Below are positions 1-5,400 of a stretch of 5,400 nt of DNA, piece by piece (the stretch's first letter is position 1; each line of letters begins with the position of its first letter). This DNA comes from Acholeplasmatales bacterium Tener_01 (GTDB lineage: Bacteria; Bacillota_I; Bacilli_A; ML615J-28; CAG-698), in the NCBI GenBank assembly GCA_001604495.1, contig LVBR01000038.1:1-5400 (forward strand), read 5' to 3'. The notes below the pieces were generated by a model, which was not told the origin of the DNA, ran no database searches, and was given only the letters and a program-made list of their open reading frames with translations. The translations under genes and the position numbers were made by a program.

Positions 1-37
1 TAAAACAAAAATAGAATTATTAGATTATATAAAATAG

Positions 38-72
38 GGAGCTCAAAATGATACTATATCATTTTAAGCTCC
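38..72. terminator. Hairpin terminator, probably bidirectional, downstream of the AbiEi-like gene
   Basis: The arms 38-52 and 58-72 form a 15-bp stem around a 5-base centre (53-57), and the outer base of that centre can pair to make 16 bp. There is one mismatch on the plus strand (C44/A66). On the minus strand the same position is a G-U pair, so the stem is unbroken there. Reading plus, the stem is followed by CTTTATTTTT, a good U-tract. Reading minus, it is followed by TATTTTATATAA, a weaker one. It starts 8 bases past the TGA stop of the minus-strand gene at 81-701, so it should end that transcript. The better plus-strand tract suggests that it also serves a convergent gene to the left of the window. 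That gene is inferred, not seen. Confidence 0.8.
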
Positions 73-80
73 TTTATTTT

Positions 81-701
81 TCATAATTCATTTAATACTC
101 CATTTACCAAAAGATTTTTTATTGCCTTAGATGGGAAAAACATTGAAATATTTAAAAGTTGCTCCTTCGTTGTTCCCATTTTATTAGCATAATCTTTTAT
201 TTTTTTCTTCGAATAATCACTTATTTTTTCTCCTAAATCACACTCATTAAATAACTCCATAATTGTATATGCCCCTACATTTTCTTTATTGATTTGACAT
301 TTGGATTGCTTAAGAATGTATTTTCTATTTTTTATCAATATTTCTCTACGCCTTGTTGATTCATTATTTGTTACAACTTCAATAACGCCAGCCATCTGTG
401 TTGTTATTGAAAAAGTATTTAATAGTTTTATACCACCATAAATTCCATATACATTTTCATCATCTCTTAGATATTTCTTTTCAATAACCATGTCTGCGTT
501 TATTGTTGATGGGCCGGTAATGGTTTCTGTTGGCATAAAATATACACCATCTGAATATTTTATTAATTCACCTTTTTCTATTGAGTTAGTAATTAATCTA
601 AAGATTTGTGCTCTTGAATATTCTGGAAATAGTTTTAATATTTCCTTAGTGAATATAGGAGTATTTGGATCATATGCCATTCTTATTTTTTCTATGAACA
701 T
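81..701 (-). CDS. AbiEi-like antitoxin / winged-helix transcriptional regulator (DUF6088-like), solitary
   Basis: The product is a predicted cytoplasmic protein of 206 residues. Residues about 14-57 look like a winged helix (TKEILKLFP, SRAQIFRLI, then the wing GELIKYSDGVYFMP). The stretch GIYGGIKLLNTFSITTQ (86-102) and VEVVTNNESTRRREI-like residues (107-121) resemble the core of type IV antitoxins of the AbiEi/DUF6088 group. Known AbiEi proteins repress their own operon by binding inverted repeats and neutralise an AbiEii nucleotidyltransferase toxin. The open frame extends up to 842, but ATG 701 is the start: it has an AGAGGTG ribosome binding site at 708-714 with 6-base spacing and a consensus promoter just upstream, whereas 842 lies within the end of nifJ. 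The gene is lysine/isoleucine rich and more AT-rich than nifJ. No signal peptide or membrane segment is seen. A hairpin terminator follows 8 bases after the stop, so no toxin gene is co-transcribed. Family assignment is by motif recognition only; a stand-alone regulator is the main alternative. Confidence 0.72.
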   Translation of the reverse strand: MFIEKIRMAYDPNTPIFTKEILKLFPEYSRAQIFRLITNSIEKGELIKYSDGVYFMPTETITGPSTINADMVIEKKYLRDDENVYGIYGGIKLLNTFSITTQMAGVIEVVTNNESTRRREILIKNRKYILKQSKCQINKENVGAYTIMELFNECDLGEKISDYSKKKIKDYANKMGTTKEQLLNISMFFPSKAIKNLLVNGVLNEL

Positions 702-707
702 GTTAAT

Positions 708-714
708 CACCTCT
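708..714 (-). promoter_or_regulatory. Ribosome binding site fixing the AbiEi-like start
   Basis: AGAGGTG on the minus strand lies 6 bases before ATG 701. It selects this start over the upstream in-frame ATGs. The predicted transcription start (about 714) falls at the 5' edge of this site, giving an unusually short leader of about 13 bases. Confidence 0.8.
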
Positions 715-720
715 ATGAAT

Positions 721-749
721 AGTATACTATATTTAACTTTATTTGTCAA
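721..749 (-). promoter_or_regulatory. Sigma-A promoter of the AbiEi-like gene
   Basis: On the minus strand the -35 is TTGACA (744-749, perfect), the spacer is 17 bases (727-743) and the -10 is TATACT (721-726, five of six matches). AT-rich DNA upstream (757-781) could act as an UP element, though it also contains the nifJ terminator tail. Such a near-consensus promoter on a small regulator gene implies strong basal transcription that is normally held down by a repressor. Confidence 0.85.
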
Positions 750-756
750 ATATAGT
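726..756. promoter_or_regulatory. 31-bp inverted repeat, candidate operator for the AbiEi-like protein
   Basis: The arms 726-737 (ACTATATTTAAC) and 745-756 (GTCAAATATAGT) are inverted copies with one mismatch in 12, separated by 7 bases (738-744). The outer 9 bases of each arm match perfectly. The repeat covers the whole -35 box and spacer and touches the -10 box. A second, perfect 12-bp palindrome, ATAGTATACTAT, spans 719-730 and overlaps the -10, so the half-site ACTAT/ATAGT occurs three times around the promoter. Occupancy here would block RNA polymerase. Inverted repeats at their own promoter are the known targets of AbiEi antitoxins, so autorepression is the natural inference. There is no direct proof. 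Confidence 0.7.
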
Positions 757-774
757 CTCATTTTTTCAAAAAGT

Positions 775-810
775 AAAAAAAGACAATACAAATTAATGTA
801 TTGTCTTTTT
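775..810 (-). terminator. Rho-independent terminator of nifJ
   Basis: The arms 777-790 and 797-810 form a perfect 14-bp stem (core GACAATACA) with a 6-base loop (791-796). On the minus strand the 3' side ends in a run of seven T. It begins 9 bases after the nifJ stop codon, so the nifJ message should end here rather than read into the AbiEi-like gene. Reading plus, the stem is followed by five T then ATAAT, so it may also stop antisense transcription. Confidence 0.85.
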
Positions 811-819
811 ATAATACTA

Positions 820-3800
820 TTACTTAGTATAGTCCATTGCAAGATATCTTTGATACATCTTGTATCTTCTTTGAGCTTCAGTCTTATTCAATTCTAATAA
901 TCTTTCAGCTTCTGCTGGATTAGCTTTAACTAATTGAGCATATCTGTTTTCAGTCATTAAGTGATCTAGATATTTATCCCAGTCAGGTTCTTTAGAATCA
1001 AGTTGGAATGGATTCTTTCCTTCAGCTGCTAGACGTGGGTCAAATCTGAACAATGTCCAGTAACCACATTCAACTGCTAACTTAGCTTGTTCTTGAGCTT
1101 TGTCCATACCAATCTTTAATCCGTGGTTGATACATGGAGCATATGCGATGATGATTGATGGTCCATCATAGCTTTCAGCTTCTTTGATAGCCTTAAGCAT
1201 TTGAGCTTGACTTGCTCCGTGAGCAATTTCAGCAACATATACATGACCATAACTCATTGCGATTGCAGCTAAGTCTTTCTTCTTGCCTTGTTTTCCACTT
1301 GCAGCAAACTTAGCGATTGCAGCTGTTGGGCTTGACTTAGAAGCTTGTCCACCAGTATTAGAATATACTTCTGTGTCGATTACTAAGATATTAACGTCTT
1401 CTTGGTTAGCGATAACATGGTCAAGTCCACCATAGCCGATATCGTATGCCCATCCGTCACCACCGAAGATCCATTGACTTCTCTTAACGATGTAGTCTTT
1501 AAGTTCACTTACCTTAACTAATGTAGGATCAGTTGGGTTAGCAAGATACTTTTCAACTTCCTTAGCAACTTTCTTAGTTACTTCACCGCTTGTACGATTT
1601 TCAAGCCACAATGTAAATAACTCTTTGATTTCTGCTTTTGCATCTTCTTTAGCGTTATATTCTTCCATTAATGTACCAAGACGATGTCTTAAAGTCTCAG
1701 TTGCCATTCTCATACCATAACCAAACTCAGCATTGTCTTCGAATAATGAGTTAGCCCAAGCAGGTCCATGACCTTCTTTGTTTGTTGTGAAAGGTGTAGA
1801 TGGATATGATCCACTGTAGATTGATGAACATCCAGTAGCATTAGCTACAAGCATTCTATCACCAAATAATTGAGTGATTAACTTAATGTATGGAGTTTCA
1901 CCGCATCCAGGACATGCACCATTGAATTCAAACAATGGTTGAGCAAATTGAGAATTCTTAGCATTTGCAGTAATGTCAACTAAATCAGTCTTGTATGTAA
2001 CATTTTCAAAGAAGTATTCACTAATCTTATCTTCTTTTTCAGCTAATACTTCATCGATTGGTTTCATAGAAAGAGCTTTTTCACCCTTCTTACCAGGGCA
2101 TTGGTTAACGCAGACACCGCATCCTGTACAGTCAGCAGCACTGATTTGCATTGTATATTTAAGTCCTTCAAGACCTTTTCCAATTGGTGTTAAGTATTTA
2201 GCATCTTTTGGAGCTTTAGCAACTTCATCAGCAGTTACTAGGAATGGTCTAATTACAGCATGAGGACAAGCAAAGCTACATTGATTACATTGAATACAGT
2301 TATCTGGATTCCATGTTGGAACGAATGAAGCTACATAACGTTTTTCATATGCTGCAGCACCATTTGTCATAGTACCATCTTCATAACCTAAGAAGGCACT
2401 TACAGGAAGATCATAACCTTTAATAGCATTGATTGGGTCAGCAATTCTACTTACGAATTCAGGTTTATTAGCATCAGCTACCTTCTTTTCATCTTTTAAG
2501 TTAGCCCATTCAGGTTTAACTTTGATTTCTCTTAAGCCTTCAGCACCACGATCGATTGCTTTGTAGTTCATTTCTACAACAGCATCACCCTTCTTAGCGT
2601 ATGCTTTATATGCATATTTCTTCATTAAATCTTGAGCTTCTTTATAAGGCATAATTTGCTCATTAAGTTTGAAGAATGCAGATTGTAAAATAGTATTAGT
2701 TCTGTTCTTTAGTCCGATTTCACGAGCAAGTGTGATTGCATCGATTGCGTAGAACTTAGCATGTTTTTCTGCTAATGCTCTCTTGAATGAGTTAGGCATA
2801 AATGCTTCAAGTTCACTATCGTTCTTAACTGTATTTAGTAAGAATGTTCCACCATCTTTAAGTGATGATAACATATCATACTTTTCAACATATGTATCAA
2901 GTGAGCAGCTAATGAAGTCAGCGATTGTTACTAAATATGGAGATCTGATTGGAGTCTTACCAAAACGTAAATGGCTACGAGTAACTCCACCACTCTTCTT
3001 TGAGTCATATGCGAAATATGCTTGAGCATAATAATCAGTATTGTCACCGATTAATTTGATAGTTGACTTGTTAGCACCAACTGTTCCGTCACTTCCTAGA
3101 CCAAAGAATATTAATTGGCTAGTTCCTTCAGCTGCAGTATCAATTTCATGAGTAACAGGTAGAGAACGATAAGTTACATCATCATTGATACCAATTGTGA
3201 AATGATCTTTAGCTTCTCCAGCTAAGTTATCATATACTGCAAGGATTTGACCAGGAGTTGTATCTTTACTACTTAAACCGTAAACACCACCGATGATTAG
3301 TGGTTCAACGCTTGCACCATAGAATGCAGCTTTAATATCTAAGTATAGAGGTTCACCAAGTGCACCTTGTTCTTTAGTTCTGTCAAGTACTGCAATACGT
3401 TTAACAGTCTTAGGTAATACTTTTAATAGATACTTAGTTGAGAATGGTCTGTAAAGATGAACATTGATTAAACCAACTTTACGTCCTTCTTTTAATAAGT
3501 AATCAACAACTTCCTTAGTTGTTTCACAAACACTACCCATTGCTACGATTACATCTGTTGCATCACTTGCACCATAGTAAGTAAATGGAGCATAATCACG
3601 ACCAGTTTCTTTACTGATTTCAGCCATATAGTTAGCTACGATATCAGGAACTGCATCATAGTATTTGTTTTGTGCTTCTCTTGCTTGGAAGTATACGTCA
3701 TCATTTTGAGCTGAGCCTCTAGTTACAGGATGATTAGGGCTTAAAGCTCTTTCTCTAAATTTCTTAACAGCTTCTTTGTCAAGTAATCTATCATATACCT

Positions 3801-4368
3801 CATAAGGCATAACTTCTACTTTTTGAATTTCATGTGATGTTCTGAATCCATCAAAGAAATGCATGAATGGAACGCTTGACTTAATAGCACTTAGGTGAGC
3901 AACACCGCTCAAATCCATAACTTCTTGAACGCTACTTGTGGCAAGCATTGCAAAACCAGTTTGACGGCAAGCCATAACGTCTTGATGGTCACCGAAAATT
4001 GATAGTGCTTGAACAGCTAAACTACGAGCTGATACATGAATAACGCCTGGTAATAATTCACCAGCAATCTTGTACATATTTGGAATCTTAAGAAGTAATC
4101 CTTGAGATGCTGTGAAAGTAGTTGTTAGTGCACCAGATTGTAATGAACCATGTACTGTACCAGCAGCACCACCTTCAGATTGCATTTCAACAACCTTTAC
4201 AGGAGCTCCAAATAAATTCTTTTGTCCTTTTGCAGCCCATTCATCTACGTATTCAGCCATAGGTGAAGAAGGAGTAATAGGATAAATACCAGCTACTTCA
4301 GTAAATGCATATGCACCCCATGCAGCTGCTTGATTTCCATCCATAGATTGGAATACTTTTTTTGCCAT
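820..4368 (-). CDS. nifJ: Pyruvate:ferredoxin (flavodoxin) oxidoreductase, single-chain
   Basis: This cytoplasmic enzyme converts pyruvate + CoA to acetyl-CoA + CO2 and passes two electrons to ferredoxin or flavodoxin. At 1182 residues it is full length for the homodimeric form. The N-terminal pyrimidine-binding domain carries YPITPSSP (29-36), E65 and R115, which correspond to Thr31, Glu64 and Arg114 of the Desulfovibrio africanus enzyme. The transketolase-C-like domain, the gamma domain (about 415-630) and the EKR linker follow. The ferredoxin-like insert has two 4Fe-4S motifs: C691/C694/C697/C701 and C747/C750/C753/C757. The C-terminal TPP domain has CPGC (C819, C822), C847 and C1079 for the proximal cluster, and the TPP/Mg motif GDGW (970-973 region) to N1004. 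Start ATG 4368 is preceded by GGAGG (4378-4382) at 9 bases; the stop is TAA. No frameshift or missing cofactor residue is seen. It has its own promoter and terminator, so it is probably monocistronic. It is more GC-rich than its neighbours, as expected for a highly expressed gene. Confidence 0.98.
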   Translation of the reverse strand: MAKKVFQSMDGNQAAAWGAYAFTEVAGIYPITPSSPMAEYVDEWAAKGQKNLFGAPVKVVEMQSEGGAAGTVHGSLQSGALTTTFTASQGLLLKIPNMYKIAGELLPGVIHVSARSLAVQALSIFGDHQDVMACRQTGFAMLATSSVQEVMDLSGVAHLSAIKSSVPFMHFFDGFRTSHEIQKVEVMPYEVYDRLLDKEAVKKFRERALSPNHPVTRGSAQNDDVYFQAREAQNKYYDAVPDIVANYMAEISKETGRDYAPFTYYGASDATDVIVAMGSVCETTKEVVDYLLKEGRKVGLINVHLYRPFSTKYLLKVLPKTVKRIAVLDRTKEQGALGEPLYLDIKAAFYGASVEPLIIGGVYGLSSKDTTPGQILAVYDNLAGEAKDHFTIGINDDVTYRSLPVTHEIDTAAEGTSQLIFFGLGSDGTVGANKSTIKLIGDNTDYYAQAYFAYDSKKSGGVTRSHLRFGKTPIRSPYLVTIADFISCSLDTYVEKYDMLSSLKDGGTFLLNTVKNDSELEAFMPNSFKRALAEKHAKFYAIDAITLAREIGLKNRTNTILQSAFFKLNEQIMPYKEAQDLMKKYAYKAYAKKGDAVVEMNYKAIDRGAEGLREIKVKPEWANLKDEKKVADANKPEFVSRIADPINAIKGYDLPVSAFLGYEDGTMTNGAAAYEKRYVASFVPTWNPDNCIQCNQCSFACPHAVIRPFLVTADEVAKAPKDAKYLTPIGKGLEGLKYTMQISAADCTGCGVCVNQCPGKKGEKALSMKPIDEVLAEKEDKISEYFFENVTYKTDLVDITANAKNSQFAQPLFEFNGACPGCGETPYIKLITQLFGDRMLVANATGCSSIYSGSYPSTPFTTNKEGHGPAWANSLFEDNAEFGYGMRMATETLRHRLGTLMEEYNAKEDAKAEIKELFTLWLENRTSGEVTKKVAKEVEKYLANPTDPTLVKVSELKDYIVKRSQWIFGGDGWAYDIGYGGLDHVIANQEDVNILVIDTEVYSNTGGQASKSSPTAAIAKFAASGKQGKKKDLAAIAMSYGHVYVAEIAHGASQAQMLKAIKEAESYDGPSIIIAYAPCINHGLKIGMDKAQEQAKLAVECGYWTLFRFDPRLAAEGKNPFQLDSKEPDWDKYLDHLMTENRYAQLVKANPAEAERLLELNKTEAQRRYKMYQRYLAMDYTK

Positions 4369-4377
4369 TTTTTAATT

Positions 4378-4382
4378 CCTCC
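4378..4382 (-). promoter_or_regulatory. Ribosome binding site of nifJ
   Basis: Minus-strand GGAGG, within TGGAGGAA, lies 9 bases before ATG 4368. It is a strong match to the anti-Shine-Dalgarno sequence and fixes the start. Confidence 0.85.
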
Positions 4383-4390
4383 ATAATTAT

Positions 4391-4407
4391 TTGAAAACTT
4401 ATTTCAA
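4391..4407 (-). repeat. Small inverted repeat in the nifJ leader
   Basis: TTGAAA (4391-4396) and TTTCAA (4402-4407) are perfect 6-base inverted arms around 5 bases, within the predicted nifJ 5' leader between transcription start and ribosome binding site. It could be a weak RNA hairpin or a protein site, or chance in AT-rich DNA. It is too small and weak to call a riboswitch or attenuator. Confidence 0.35.
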
Positions 4408-4418
4408 TTTCCTTGCTT

Positions 4419-4447
4419 ATTATAGCATATTTTTGATTTTATCTCAA
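4419..4447 (-). promoter_or_regulatory. Sigma-A promoter of nifJ with extended -10
   Basis: On the minus strand the -35 is TTGAGA (4442-4447), the spacer is 17 bases (4425-4441) and the -10 is a perfect TATAAT (4419-4424), preceded by TGC, which makes it an extended -10. The predicted start near 4412 gives a leader of about 44 bases with the ribosome binding site well inside. This fits strong expression of a central metabolic enzyme. Confidence 0.85.
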
Positions 4448-4480
4448 TACCATTTTTTATACATTTGTCACCTTGTTTCT

Positions 4481-4508
4481 TTCACAAAACTCCGTTTAAT
4501 GATATAAT
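4481..4508 (+). promoter_or_regulatory. Promoter of the radical SAM gene
   Basis: The -35 is TTCACA (4481-4486, five of six matches to TTGACA), the spacer is 16 bases (4487-4502) and the -10 is a perfect TATAAT (4503-4508). It is divergent from the nifJ promoter, with 33 bases between the two -35 boxes. The predicted start near 4515 lies at the ribosome binding site, so the leader would be only about 12 bases. Confidence 0.7.
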
Positions 4509-4514
4509 AGATTT

Positions 4515-4520
4515 GAGGAT
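4515..4520 (+). promoter_or_regulatory. Ribosome binding site of the radical SAM gene
   Basis: GAGGAT lies 6-8 bases before ATG 4527 and supports that start. It overlaps the position where transcription is predicted to begin. Confidence 0.65.
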
Positions 4521-4526
4521 AAGATT

Positions 4527-5400
4527 ATGCGAAAAGTAATTGTTGGAATAAACTCTAAATACATCCATCCAGCAACTGGAGTTCATCAAATCAAAGCCAA
4601 CTACTTGGGCGAATTAGATTTGATTGAAATCAATATCAAAGACGATATGGCCAATCTTATCACCAAACTATCTAGTTACGATTTAATTGCTTTTAGTGCT
4701 TATATTTGGAACATCGAATATATCAAAAAAATCCTTAAAACTAGTCTAATTGATAAAACTGTAATTATCGGTGGGCCTGAAGCAAGCTATTCATCTAGTA
4801 AATTATTCAAATATCCTCAAGTTAAATACATCATTAAAGGTGAAGGTGAAGAAGCCTTCCCAGAACTTATGGCTTATTTAGATGGAAAACTCGAATTATC
4901 AAAAGTCAGTAATCTTTATTATCGAACTGATAATAATATCAATTTCACTTATTTTAAACTTCCTAATTTAAATAAAGTTATTCACGATTACTCTATAAAC
5001 CCTGACTTAAATAACAAAATTTGTTATGTTGAAAGTAGTAGGGGATGCTATTTTAGTTGTACATATTGCCTAGCATCAACCGAAAAGCCGGTAAGAGAAT
5101 TCCCAATAGAGGAAGTTAAAAAGAATCTAAAATATCTTTTAGATAACAAAGCTAAAATAATCAAGTTTTTAGACCGTTCTTTTAACATCAATCAAGAAAG
5201 AACCCTAGAGATTTTACGATTCATCAAAGAAAACGATAACGGCCTATCAACATTCCAATTTGAAATTGTTGGAGACAAAATAAACAATGAAATAATTGAA
5301 TTACTAAAAACAATGCGCAAAAAATCTATTCGCTTTGAAATTGGTATTCAATCAACTAACCCTAAAACTATTAAAGCAATAAAGAGAATCCAAGACTTTA
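4527..5400 (+). CDS. B12-binding-domain radical SAM protein, 3' end outside the window
   Basis: The frame is open for 291 codons from ATG 4527 to the window edge, so only the N-terminal part is visible. The start MRKVIVGINSKYIHP is typical of the B12-binding radical SAM family common in anaerobic Firmicutes, whose members often carry a C-terminal DUF4080 domain. The Rossmann-like B12-binding region spans about 1-130, with IIGGPEA (80-86) and GEGEEAF (105-111). The usual cobalamin-ligating DxHxxG motif is not evident, so B12 binding, if any, may be base-off without the histidine ligand, or lost. The radical SAM core follows, with C174/C178/C181 (CX3CX2C) to bind the 4Fe-4S cluster that cleaves S-adenosylmethionine, then FLDRSFN (214-220) and FEIGIQS (270-276). 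The substrate is unknown; methyltransferase or other radical chemistry is possible. It does not appear functionally linked to nifJ beyond sharing the intergenic region. Confidence 0.9.
   Translation, partial: MRKVIVGINSKYIHPATGVHQIKANYLGELDLIEINIKDDMANLITKLSSYDLIAFSAYIWNIEYIKKILKTSLIDKTVIIGGPEASYSSSKLFKYPQVKYIIKGEGEEAFPELMAYLDGKLELSKVSNLYYRTDNNINFTYFKLPNLNKVIHDYSINPDLNNKICYVESSRGCYFSCTYCLASTEKPVREFPIEEVKKNLKYLLDNKAKIIKFLDRSFNINQERTLEILRFIKENDNGLSTFQFEIVGDKINNEIIELLKTMRKKSIRFEIGIQSTNPKTIKAIKRIQDF

Noticed and set aside
1..36. Remnant of a toxin gene or a second gene at the left edge
   Set aside because: The 36 bases are AT-rich with stops in several frames and no recognisable coding. Nothing can be claimed.
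81..842. Long form of the AbiEi-like protein starting at ATG 842 (253 residues)
   Set aside because: The extra 47 residues would be encoded by the nifJ stop region, the nifJ terminator and the gene's own promoter and operator. ATG 701 has a strong ribosome binding site.
490..897. Plus-strand open frame of 135 codons
   Set aside because: It lies opposite the AbiEi-like gene, its promoter, the terminator and the nifJ end, with no ribosome binding site or recognisable domain. It is a shadow frame.
1973..2263. Plus-strand open frame of 96 codons inside nifJ
   Set aside because: It is antisense to the conserved ferredoxin domain of PFOR, with serine-rich low-complexity content and no support for expression.
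2783..3025. Plus-strand open frame of 80 codons inside nifJ
   Set aside because: It is antisense to the PFOR gamma domain, with no start signals or family resemblance.
4383..4412. Riboswitch or T-box in the nifJ leader
   Set aside because: The predicted leader is only about 44 bases and contains just a weak 6-bp hairpin, too short for any known riboswitch class.
4480..4487. Rex operator at the nifJ upstream region
   Set aside because: Only one half-site (TTTCACAA) matches. The partner half is absent at the required spacing, so it is not listed as a feature.

Overview
The window comes from a low-GC, anaerobic bacterium, most likely a member of the Bacillota (Firmicutes) or a relative such as the Erysipelotrichia or non-Mycoplasma Mollicutes. 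The evidence is AT-rich intergenic DNA, near-consensus sigma-A promoters, strong GGAGG/AGAGGTG ribosome binding sites and a single-chain pyruvate:ferredoxin oxidoreductase (PFOR). The 1182-codon PFOR frame has no internal TGA, and the small gene ends at TGA, so the standard bacterial code is in use. The lineage is an inference; no rRNA or other marker gene is present.

Layout. Positions 1-80 hold an intergenic tail with a strong hairpin that can terminate transcription on both strands. Positions 81-701 (minus) encode a 206-residue protein resembling AbiEi-type antitoxins (winged helix followed by an AbiEi-like domain). It has its own consensus promoter at 721-749, overlaid by a 31-bp inverted repeat that looks like an autoregulatory operator. 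No toxin gene follows it. Positions 775-810 are the PFOR terminator. Positions 820-4368 (minus) encode a complete PFOR (nifJ) with all expected cofactor residues. Positions 4369-4526 are a divergent promoter region. From 4527 to the window edge (plus) runs a B12-binding-domain radical SAM protein, cut off after 291 codons.

How the parts relate. PFOR is central metabolism: it converts pyruvate to acetyl-CoA and CO2 and delivers electrons to ferredoxin or flavodoxin. It appears monocistronic, with its own promoter, leader and terminator. The radical SAM gene is transcribed divergently and shares only the intergenic region. The AbiEi-like gene is insulated by hairpin terminators on both sides and is clearly more AT-rich than PFOR (about 23-28% GC against 40% in 60-base lines counted by eye), so it may be a small acquired defence or regulatory cassette.

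I found no compelling new multi-gene system. The most interesting items are the apparently toxin-less antitoxin gene with its operator, and the very short predicted leaders of two genes. No tRNA, rRNA, CRISPR array or insertion sequence was recognised.
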